DNA from: Diphasiastrum complanatum
Lineage: Eukaryota > Streptophyta > Lycopodiopsida > Lycopodiales > Lycopodiaceae
DNA: 64,000 bases
Direction: 5' to 3'
Assembly: GCA_029204225.1 (NCBI GenBank)
Contig: CM055113.1
Coordinates: forward strand, 29,350,303 to 29,414,302
The position numbers were made by a program, and so were the translations under genes. Below the pieces are notes generated by a model. The model was not told where the DNA came from, ran no database searches, and saw only the letters and a list, made by a program, of their open reading frames with translations. Positions 34,913 to 44,136 of this stretch are shown here, in pieces (position 1 is the first letter of the stretch; every line of letters begins with the position of its first letter).

Positions 34913-34917
34913 GGTAG
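34913..34917. repeat. Target-site duplication GGTAG, left copy of the older LARD
   Basis: GGTAG immediately precedes the element and recurs at 42493-42497 after its other end. With 5 bp the chance match is not negligible, but it falls exactly on both TG and CA ends. Confidence 0.8.
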
Positions 34918-35911
34918 TGTTGTGCAAGCATCCCAAAGAGAGCCGGCAACCACGACTTAGCTTCTCAGCTTTCAACTCTTGGCGTCCGAACCCACTTGAC
35001 ATACAAGCAGCCAACTTGCCAACAACGATCAGACTTAACCAACTTAAAGTTCAGAAACCAACATTGAGATCCAACTTGGCGCCATGCCAGATCGAGAGTC
35101 CCGATGTGGGTGACTTCCCTCCAAGCAAGCCGCCTGACATACATCAAACTTAACTGGCTCGAAGCTTCGCTACAAACGAGTAACTTCCATTCCAAGCAAG
35201 TCGTCTACATTACATCAGACTTAACCAACTCAAAAGCTTCGTCACGAGAGCTTGGGACCATGCCAGACTGGAGAGCCATAAATAGGTAACTTCCACCCAA
35301 GCAAGCCATCCAACTCAGCCGACAGGTTAGAGCCCGTTCTCCAAGAGCTTAGGACCCATTCACGTTCATGCAAGGAACACTTAGAACCGCAAGCCGCGAC
35401 AGATATGAAGACAACCAATTCTTGGACCGAATGGTCCCGACAGCATACCGCTGGCATCTCGGACCGGATGGTCCTGACGACATACCGTGCATTTTAGGAT
35501 ACGACCCTCAGCTAAGTGCTAGATCAAAAAGATTTGAAGCAGCCTTACAACTGGCGCTTTTATCGAACACTGAAATGCAGAAGGTAATCAGAGTCAATTT
35601 GAGAATAATCCCACTTTATTAATAAATCTAAGAAGGTTACATTTCAAGTGTGTGATCGACCCTCGTCTCCAGGGCACTGGCATGCCAAGGTGGACGCCAT
35701 GACAATATTCTTGGTTGGAGCTCGCCCTGAGTCACAACCCCTATTCCCCTATAGTTTTGGTGGGATTCGCCACCTCTCCTCATAACAAGTGCTCTGGATA
35801 AGCTGGTAAAGCACATTTTCTCTCTCTAGAATTTTCTCTTTCTAGAATTTATTGATCCCCAGGCTTCCTTTAATCATGCCTAGATCGTGTGAGGTGATTG
35901 CACATTAGCTA
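34918..35911 (-). repeat. 3' LTR of the older LARD-like element, truncated
   Basis: In plus orientation it starts TGTTGTGCAAGCATCCC and is the reverse complement of most of the 36024-37268 LTR. It stops at GATTGCACATTAGC, so the GGCGCC-rich first part of the LTR is lost, and internal sequence follows directly. Confidence 0.85.
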
Positions 35912-36018
35912 AACGATTGGCAGCTATCATCGAATATGTCACACCGCACCCCACAAGGCACAGACCGTGCTTTCACCTACCTAGGCAGCACTTTGCCTCA
36001 TCTGTCCTTACGTGCAAA

Positions 36019-36023
36019 CAGCC
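36019..36023. repeat. Target-site duplication CAGCC, left copy of the young LARD
   Basis: CAGCC precedes the young element and follows it at 41106-41110. The host sequence on both sides is the older copy's internal region. Confidence 0.9.
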
Positions 36024-37268
36024 TGTTGTAAAGCTACCTTTACAAGCTTTACTTCGGGTGCCATTGGCGCCAGCTATGTCCCCGGCGCCAGCAGCGCCAC
36101 TGCTGCTCCCGGCGCCAACGGCGCCGGCGCCGCTCCCGGCGCCACTGTGACCAGAATCCAGCCGGCGCCAAGTTCCTATGGCTGAAAATCTTTGATCGGT
36201 TCTAGCGGAGTCCAGAGAGCTCAGATCGATGTGCAATCACCTCACACGATCTAGGCATGATTAAAGGAAGCCTGGGGATCAATAAAATCTAGAGAGAGAA
36301 AATGACTTTCTAGAAAGAGAAAATCCTAGAGAGAGAAAAACGTGCTTTACCAGCTTAGGTAGAGTGCTTGTTATGAGGGGAGGTGCCGAATCACACCAAT
36401 ACTATAGGGGAGTGCGGGTTGCGACTCAGGGCGAGCTCCAACCAAGTCTCAGCCTCCCTTGCTGGAATGTTGTCATGGCTCTCGCCTTGGCATGCTAGCG
36501 CCCCGGAGACTAGGGTCGGTCACACACTTGAAATGTAACCTTCTCAGATTTATCAATAAAGTGGGATTCTCCTTAAACTGACTCTGATTACCTTCTGGGT
36601 TTCAGTGTTCGGTAAAAGCGCCAGTTGTAAGGCCGCTTTCCAAATTTTTAATTTGGCACATAGCTGAGGGTCGTATCCCGGGACGCCAGCGGTATGCCGT
36701 CGGGACCATTCGGTCCGTGGCGCCAGCGGTATGCTGTCGGGACCATTTGGTCCAGGAACTGGTTGTTTCCATATCTGTCGCGGCTTGTGGTTCTGAGTGT
36801 TCCTTGCATGAACGTGAATGGGTTAAGCTCTTGGGGAACGGGCTCTAACCTGTCGGCTGAGTTGGATGGCTTGCTTGGGTGGATGTTACCTGTTTATGGC
36901 TGTCCAGTCTGGCGTGGCGCCAGGTTGGCTTCCAGCGCTCGTGACGAAGCTTTCAGTTGGTTAAGTCTGATGTAAGTCAGACCGCTTGCTTGGAATGGAT
37001 GTTACTCGTTTGTAACGAAGCTTCGAGTTGGTTAAGTTTGATGTATGTCGGGCGGCTTGCTTGGAGGGAAGTCACCCACATCGGGACCCCCAATCTGGCA
37101 TGGCGCCAGGTTGGATCTCAATGTTGGTTTTCGGAACTTCATGTTGGTTAAGTCTGATCGTTGTTGGCGAGTTGGCTGCTTGTATGTCAAGTGGGTTTGG
37201 ATGGCAAGAGTTGAAGGCTGGGAAGCTAAGTCGTGGTTCCCGGCTCCCTTTGGGATGCCTGCGCTACA
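36024..37268 (+). repeat. Young LARD 5' LTR (1245 bp)
   Basis: It begins TGTTGTAAAGC and ends GCGCTACA. The first 150 bp holds seven GGCGCC palindromes. A purine run of AGAGAGAAAA copies lies near 36290-36340, and an AATAAA signal near 36555. Short frames inside (for example 36694-36975) also occur in the right LTR only because the LTRs are identical; they are not supported as genes. Confidence 0.93.
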
Positions 37269-37270
37269 TG

Positions 37271-37283
37271 TGGTATCAGAGCC
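37271..37283 (+). other. Primer binding site of the young LARD
   Basis: TGGTATCAGAGCC, a perfect Met-tRNA type PBS, lies two bases after the LTR. The older copy keeps the same 2-base spacer. Confidence 0.9.
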
Positions 37284-37358
37284 GACTGGCCGGTCAGCTA
37301 TGCGGATCTCACGGAAATGGCCACGGTTTGGGGTTCATCAAGACAACTGTTGTGCAAG

Positions 37359-37744
37359 GTGCTGCCCACAGTGTAAGCACGGGTGCGTCCACGGTCGGGG
37401 TGGTCGGCAGAACGGGGGACTTGATGAGTCAAAGTGCTGCCCTTGAGGTGTAAGCACGGTCAGTTCTCGCGGTTCGGGCCTGGCGCTGTCTGCACGTAGG
37501 ACGGATGAGGCAAAGTGCTGCCTAGGGAGGTGAAAGCACGGTCTGTACCTTGTGGGGTGCGGGGCGACATATTCGAACTGTACGGGTTAACCATTGATAC
37601 AGAGATGCTGCTCGAATTCGGGTGTAAAGCACGGGTGGTTAGCTGCCGGTGCGGGATAGCTGCCGATCGTTTAGCTATAAGGGCTATCGACCAAAAAGTG
37701 GTGGGGCGTGACTGAGGCAATGTGCTGCTTAATGGTGAAAGCAC
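37359..37744 (+). repeat. Array of five stem-loop motifs in the LARD leader
   Basis: The motif GTGCTGCC...GTGTAAGCACGG occurs with stems GTGCT/AGCAC at 37359-37380, 37434-37457, 37515-37539, 37615-37632 (ATGCT on the left arm) and 37722-37744. Starts are 75-107 bp apart and the intervening DNA is unrelated. The conserved flank is AAAGTGCTGC and AAGCACGG. Position just after the PBS would suit RNA packaging or dimerisation, but this is inference. Confidence 0.7.
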
Positions 37745-38020
37745 GGATAGTTGGAGGGGTGTCCTATGTGGGCTGATTCCGTGATCGATTTGTATGGGCG
37801 CGGCCAGGCAAAGGTCCGTTGGCAGGACCATCTCAAAGGGGGACCTTGTCTTTGTTACTTGTTAGTAAACCTGCCTGAGTGTCTTACTTGTACGTATTCG
37901 TGGTGAGTCTTAGTACTCGTGCTTTGCCTGGTTTGCATGATTGCTTGTGATACAAGGAGCTGATGGCTCGAGAAGGAACCTTTTCTTTTGAAGGCTGATA
38001 CCATCAAACAAAGAGGACTA

Positions 38021-38522
38021 CAGAATCTGTGGGGCGGATTTGCAGTTCAAGTACTCACACGTGAACGACAACGAAACGACTCAATGTTTGCAAAGGATGG
38101 ATGGCTAGCCTGTTTCTTAGGTTAGTTTCATTTGCGACAACGCCCACCAGACGCAAGCAGGAAGTCAAAAGTTGGAAAGGGCCATTTCAGAGGAGATCTT
38201 CTATGGAGCAGTTGGTCTTCATTTTGGGACGGCCACCTTCGGAACTGAAACTCACTGAGCATGAGCGATATCCAGAATCTGTGCGGCGGATTTGCAGTTC
38301 AAGTACTCGCACGTGAACGACAACGAAATGACTCAACGTTTGCAAAGGATGGATGGCTAGCCTGTTTCTTGGGTTAGTTTCATTTGCGACAACGCCCACC
38401 AGACGCAAGCAGGAAGTCAAAAGTTGGAAAGGGCAATTTCAGGGGAGATCTTCTATAGCAGTTGGTCTTCATTTTGGGACGGCCACCTTCGGAACTGAAA
38501 CTCACTGAGCATGGGTGATATC
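38021..38522 (+). repeat. Tandem duplication of about 252 bp in the LARD interior
   Basis: Copy 1 is 38021-38272 and copy 2 is 38273-38522, each starting CAGAATCTGTG(G/C)GGCGG. They differ at a handful of bases, including a 2-base gap. A third partial start follows at 38523 (CAGTATCAGT). Confidence 0.85.
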
Positions 38523-38927
38523 CAGTATCAGTTGGGTTTTTCCTCAAAGGGGAAAAGACTAGGATCCTCTTCAGAGATTGGCAACAAGTTGGATCGAGCC
38601 ATAATCCTAGCATATGGGAAGCAAAGTGTTGGAAAGGCTTTTTGTCCGAAGAACTCTACTCTAAGTCCGATCAGCTGATTTATTAAGTGGAGGGGAACTA
38701 TCACACACACCTCTCTCTTGGGGCAAATTTTGAATGAAAGTTGATCAAAATGGGGGCAAATTCAAGGTGACCTAGCCATACTCACACGAGGAGACTGGCG
38801 AACTTTGGACCTAATAAGTTGACAAGTTTTTGTTGTGGAAAGGAAAGTTTGTTATAGGCTTTCTCTGGACCAGCAATGATGAGGAAACATATGAGTACGC
38901 TGGCTTGTGTTATGTGTAAGGCAGCTG

Positions 38928-39300
38928 ATCAATGAACGAACTGTGAAAGTTGAGTCTTGCATGAGAGACTTGGTATTTCGAACGGACGCTAAGGGATAGT
39001 TCGCGTTGAGATCGGACTAGTGCAAACTCTGGGTGCATGTGTCTGAATCAAAGAGAGCTACTTGAAGCCAAGCTCGATGTACACTTCTTGTTTTTGAATG
39101 TGAGGCAACTGTCCAGTGATGGAATTGTGAAAGTCAAGTTTTGCGCGACGGACATGGTGCTTCAAACAAACGCGAAGAGATAGTTCGGATGCGGATCAAA
39201 CTGGTGCGACCCTTTGGCTTTCCACGAGGTCAATGGTTACATTTGGGCTGATTCAAAGAGCTACTTCAAGCTAAGTGAGAGGTGCATTGCGGAGTACTCA
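38928..39300 (+). repeat. Diverged tandem repeat of about 190 bp in the LARD interior
   Basis: Two units share GAA(C/T)TGTGAAAGT, then GGTATTTCGAACGGACGC versus GGTGCTTCAAACAAACGC, GATAGTTCG, and the AAAGAG(A)GCTACTT(G/C)AAGC block. They are much more diverged than the 252-bp duplication, so they are older. Confidence 0.6.
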
Positions 39301-39750
39301 ATCTTTGCCTACCTTAAAGAGCCAAGATGGAAAAGTATCAAGATCAGGCTGGGACAAGGAGAGAAATCAAGGTGCAGAAGCAACAAGGCACGGAGTGGAC
39401 CAATAAGTGGGCAATCAAACGATAAATCCTTCGGCTCAGGGAGCCTTGATACCTGTGCGGAACCCGAACAAATCTGGAGCTCAGGGAGCTCAACACAAAG
39501 TGCATCAAGGACAAATCAGGAGCTCAAGGGAGTTCCAAAGTCGAAAGTCAGAAGCGACAGGGGCAAACATTTCAAAGAAAGGCCTCTGTCACCAGTTAAT
39601 AAGGCTCTCGGGTTTTACGAAAGCGATATCAAATCTACGCTTTTCCCAGACAAAGATATTTGTTTCAAGTTATGTAATTTTTCAGTACAAAGAGCTGAGC
39701 CTCCGACTTGTGGTGTGCCAGCTTCAATGTTAATAAAAAGTGGCCAGTAA
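39214..39750 (+). CDS. Hypothetical 178-residue frame in the LARD interior
   Basis: This is the longest frame in the interior. It is basic and S/K/R-rich in the middle, with no zinc knuckle, catalytic motif or membrane segment. Its first third overlaps the 190-bp repeat. I do not recognise it. It may be chance, a relic, or a product specific to the element; only comparison of several copies could tell. Confidence 0.2.
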   Translation: MAFHEVNGYIWADSKSYFKLSERCIAEYSIFAYLKEPRWKSIKIRLGQGEKSRCRSNKARSGPISGQSNDKSFGSGSLDTCAEPEQIWSSGSSTQSASRTNQELKGVPKSKVRSDRGKHFKERPLSPVNKALGFYESDIKSTLFPDKDICFKLCNFSVQRAEPPTCGVPASMLIKSGQ

Positions 39751-39845
39751 ATTGAGTACTGTGCCAAGTAGCATAAATGTATAGTCATTTTAATTGGGAG
39801 ACACCTTTACTTTAATCTGACATCTGATGAGGACATCAGATTTTA

Positions 39846-39860
39846 TAAAGGTGGGGTGGA
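39846..39860 (+). other. Polypurine tract of the young LARD
   Basis: TAAAGGTGGGGTGGA directly precedes the right LTR. Confidence 0.75.
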
Positions 39861-41105
39861 TGTTGTAAAGCTACCTTTACAAGCTTTACTTCGGGTGCCA
39901 TTGGCGCCAGCTATGTCCCCGGCGCCAGCAGCGCCACTGCTGCTCCCGGCGCCAACGGCGCCGGCGCCGCTCCCGGCGCCACTGTGACCAGAATCCAGCC
40001 GGCGCCAAGTTCCTATGGCTGAAAATCTTTGATCGGTTCTAGCGGAGTCCAGAGAGCTCAGATCGATGTGCAATCACCTCACACGATCTAGGCATGATTA
40101 AAGGAAGCCTGGGGATCAATAAAATCTAGAGAGAGAAAATGACTTTCTAGAAAGAGAAAATCCTAGAGAGAGAAAAACGTGCTTTACCAGCTTAGGTAGA
40201 GTGCTTGTTATGAGGGGAGGTGCCGAATCACACCAATACTATAGGGGAGTGCGGGTTGCGACTCAGGGCGAGCTCCAACCAAGTCTCAGCCTCCCTTGCT
40301 GGAATGTTGTCATGGCTCTCGCCTTGGCATGCTAGCGCCCCGGAGACTAGGGTCGGTCACACACTTGAAATGTAACCTTCTCAGATTTATCAATAAAGTG
40401 GGATTCTCCTTAAACTGACTCTGATTACCTTCTGGGTTTCAGTGTTCGGTAAAAGCGCCAGTTGTAAGGCCGCTTTCCAAATTTTTAATTTGGCACATAG
40501 CTGAGGGTCGTATCCCGGGACGCCAGCGGTATGCCGTCGGGACCATTCGGTCCGTGGCGCCAGCGGTATGCTGTCGGGACCATTTGGTCCAGGAACTGGT
40601 TGTTTCCATATCTGTCGCGGCTTGTGGTTCTGAGTGTTCCTTGCATGAACGTGAATGGGTTAAGCTCTTGGGGAACGGGCTCTAACCTGTCGGCTGAGTT
40701 GGATGGCTTGCTTGGGTGGATGTTACCTGTTTATGGCTGTCCAGTCTGGCGTGGCGCCAGGTTGGCTTCCAGCGCTCGTGACGAAGCTTTCAGTTGGTTA
40801 AGTCTGATGTAAGTCAGACCGCTTGCTTGGAATGGATGTTACTCGTTTGTAACGAAGCTTCGAGTTGGTTAAGTTTGATGTATGTCGGGCGGCTTGCTTG
40901 GAGGGAAGTCACCCACATCGGGACCCCCAATCTGGCATGGCGCCAGGTTGGATCTCAATGTTGGTTTTCGGAACTTCATGTTGGTTAAGTCTGATCGTTG
41001 TTGGCGAGTTGGCTGCTTGTATGTCAAGTGGGTTTGGATGGCAAGAGTTGAAGGCTGGGAAGCTAAGTCGTGGTTCCCGGCTCCCTTTGGGATGCCTGCG
41101 CTACA
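39861..41105 (+). repeat. Young LARD 3' LTR (1245 bp)
   Basis: Same length and, line by line, the same sequence as 36024-37268. The CAGCC duplication follows. Confidence 0.93.
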
Positions 41106-41325
41106 CAGCCCCAGGCCTGAACCGCGAGATTTGACAGTGCTTACACCACAAGGGCAGCACCTTGACTCATCAAGTCCTACGTTCTGCCGACCACCCCGAC
41201 CGTGGACGCACCCATGCTTACATTGTGGACAGCACATTGCACAACAGTTGTCGTGATGAACCCCAAACAATGGCCATTTCTGTGAGATCTGCATTGTTGA
41301 CCGGCCAGTCGGCTCTGATACCACA

Positions 41326-42492
41326 TGCTGCGTAGGCATCTCAAAGGGAGCCGGGAACCACTACTTAGCTTCTCGACTTTCAACTCTTGTTGTCCGAACC
41401 CACTTGACATACAAGCAGCCAACTCGCCAACAACGATAAGACTTAGCCAACTTAAAGTTCGGAAACCAAAACTGAGATCCAACGTGGCACCATGCCAGAT
41501 CGGGGTCCCGATGTGGGTGACTTCTCTCCAAGCAAGCCGCCCGACATACATCAAACTTAACTAACTCAAAGCTTTGTTACAAACGAGTAAAAAAAGCAAG
41601 TCATCTGACTTAACCAACTCAAAAACTTCGTCACGAGCGTTGGAAGCCAACCCGGCACCGCGTCAGACTGGAGAGCCATAAACATGTAACTTCCACCCAA
41701 GCAAGTCATCCAACTCAGCCGACAAGTTAGAGCCCGTTCCCCAAGACCTTAACCCATTCACGTTCATGCAAAGAACACTCAGAACCACAAGCCGCGACAA
41801 ATATGAAGACAACCAGTTCCTGGACCGAATGGTCCCGACAACATACCACTGGCGTCCTAGACTGAATGGTCCTGACAACATACTGTTGGCGTTTCGGGAT
41901 ACGACCCTCAGCTAAGTGCCAGATCAAAAAGATTTGAAGCAGCCTTACAACTAGCGCTTTTATCGAACACTGAAACGTAGAAGGTAATCAGAATCAATTT
42001 GAGAATAATCCCACTTTATTAATAAATCTGAGAAGGTTACATTTCAAGTGTGTGACCGACCTTAGTCTCTTGGGCACTGGCATGCGAAGGTGGGCGCCAG
42101 GACAATATTCCAGCAAGGGAAACTGAGACTTGGTTGGAGCTCGCCCTGAGTCACAACCCGCATTCCGCTATAGTTTTGGTGGGATTCATCAACTCCCCTC
42201 ATACCAAGTGCTCTGCATAAGTTGGTAAAGCATGTTTTCTCTCTCTAGAAAGTCATTTCTCTCTCTAGAATTTATTGATCCCCAGGCTTCCTTTATTCAT
42301 GCCTAGATCGTGTGAGGTGATTGCACATCGATCCGAGCTCTCTTGTCTTTGCTAAAACCGATCAAAAGTTTTTAGCCATAGGAACTTGGTGCGACTGGAT
42401 TCTGGTCACGGTGGCGCCGGGAGCAGCAGTGGCGCTGCTGGCGCCAGTGGCGCCGGAAGTAAAGATTGCATTGTAAAGCTAGCTTTACAACA
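41326..42492 (-). repeat. 5' LTR of the older LARD-like element
   Basis: It is a reverse-complement copy of the family LTR, about 1167 bp, diverged and with small deletions (one near 41590). It ends CTTTACAACA, the inverted start of the LTR. The GGCGCC cluster is reduced to a few sites near 42413-42455. Confidence 0.88.
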
Positions 42493-42497
42493 GGTAG

Positions 42498-44136
42498 TTC
42501 ATATTGAAGTAGCAATTCATGCGAGTTCATCTTGACATGTGGGACAATATACCATATTGTATAAATTGAGGGCAAAACATTTTTGCATTCATGATAATTA
42601 CAGATGTGAGAAGGTTAACTAGATAGTCGTCATCATTGATTATCTTTCATGAACAACTCATTATTTTAGTGATATGCACCTATGTGTAGCTGGAGAACGC
42701 AAACATTACTACGTGGGACAGAAGTCTCATTCTGTAGTTTCATGTTAGTTATAGCAGGATATTGGAAGTAAACTTACATGAGGGTTTATGAACAGAAAGA
42801 AAAGTTTATGACCATAGAAGTCATGTAAAATTATGATTGGAGGTTATTAGAATTTACTCTTTGAGTCTAGATTTTTTTCTTTTGATAATGGGGAATGGGT
42901 TTTTCATTAAAAGAAATTTGAGTAAAGGTTTGCTGTGGGTTGTGGAGATGGATAACTTGTCCAAAATATGTGTAAAGGTGGTTGGATCTGAAACTCCAAG
43001 CCGACCCTACTGGTTATCAATGATAGCTATTTCAACCGATTTAACACATCAAACTGTGCCCAACTTCCAGATCTATGAAGATTACTAATTGATTGATTGA
43101 TTGAGTGAGTAATCTATGAAGATTACTAATTGATTGATTGAGTGAGTGAGTGAGTATCCATGAGATGTGTGAAGATGACTTGGAGACTAGTTTGCTAAAT
43201 GGTCTCCTGATCATCAGATAAGGCTCGTATATGACACCTGTTATAGATCACGAGTCACGCTGGTTTTACTCTATTTATTTAGACAATGGACACAAATTGT
43301 AGACACTCTCTTGTTTACGATCCATATTATGGTTTTGTTGAACAGGAGTTCGCTGGCCTGTTTTACAGAAGGCTTTTGCTTCTCCTAGCATTTTTGGCTG
43401 AGATAGATTTTTATTGTTTAACTTTTGAGTTTTGGCCCATCCAAAGTCATCATCCAGCTTGCTACTGCATCTTGAAGCTTAGCTTCATCATGTAAGGTTT
43501 TATGTTGATCATTGATCAACAGAGAAGAGTGTGAAGCGCATGCTGTGGGGTGTTGTTTAAGGTACATGTTGAAAATCTATTGAAAATAGAGCCAAAGAGA
43601 GGCACGGTGATAGCAGTGAAAAATGAGAAAATAACAGTACCTCCTGCATCAGGGGGAGTTAGGGAGACAACGTTTCTTGGCAGGCATCGTAACCAGAAAA
43701 AAAATTGATCAAACTACTATCAAATATGAAAAATACCTTTTGAAAATAGAGCATCATTTGTTTTTCATTTTTAGTACAGGCTAGTCGTATTATGGGCGTC
43801 AATAAGTTTAGTAGGTGAACATTTCTCAGAGTTAATTAGCAAAGCTCTCATACAGCTTTGCAGAATCCTGAAAACTTGAAGCATAGTTCAGTTGAGGAAA
43901 AAACTATCGCTGGCCATTAGTTATACAAGGAGTCGATCAATTTTCTAGATATAGAAGTATGCTGATCTTGAATCTCTTCTTTACAACGTTTTAGCCTGCA
44001 TTGGTCATCTTCCAGCATAAGTCGAGGTACGAGTTTGCGGCTACTGAAAAGCTTGTTATCTTATAGCTCCAGTTGAACTAGGATTTCCCATTACCTTGTT
44101 TTCTAGCAGTAAGTCTATTTTCCTATCGCCATCAAA
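42498..44136. other. Low-repeat DNA upstream of the invertase
   Basis: No transposon motif was recognised. A two-unit tandem repeat lies at 43071-43155 (units of 41 and 44 bp, ATCTATGAAGATTACTAATT then GATT and GAGT runs). The promoter and 5' UTR of the invertase must lie here, but I cannot point to a convincing TATA box. Confidence 0.5.

Larger units (their letters stand above)
36024..41105 (+). mobile_element. Young non-autonomous LTR retrotransposon, LARD-like (5082 bp)
   Basis: Two 1245-bp LTRs with no difference that I could find, a Met-type PBS at 37271-37283, a purine-rich tract before the right LTR, and a CAGCC duplication show a recent, intact insertion. The 2.6-kb internal region has no gag, protease, integrase, RT or RNase H motif in any frame, so the element must use proteins from another element. 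Long LTRs plus a long non-coding interior fit the LARD class. It is nested in an older copy of its own family in the opposite orientation. Confidence 0.92.
34918..42492 (-). mobile_element. Older LARD-like LTR element, minus strand, split by a sibling
   Basis: LTRs at 34918-35911 and 41326-42492 are inverted relative to the nested young copy and diverged from it. Its PBS is at 41311-41323 (reverse complement TGGTATCAGAGCC). Internal remnants lie at 35912-36023 and 41106-41325. Without the insert the element is about 2.5 kb, so most of its internal region is deleted. No protein domain remains. Confidence 0.88.

Noticed and set aside
35973-36236. Minus-strand GAGA-rich 87-residue frame (also at 39843-40073)
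   Set aside because: It is a translation of the GGCGCC-rich stretch, a low-complexity artefact.
36694-37453. Several plus-strand frames in the LARD LTR (and the same at 40531-41256)
   Set aside because: They are repeated only because the LTRs are identical. They overlap in two frames, have no family signature, and lie in LTR sequence.
37359-37744. CRISPR-like array
   Set aside because: Five short hairpin motifs with spacers of uneven length in a plant retroelement leader; repeats are too short and degenerate for CRISPR.
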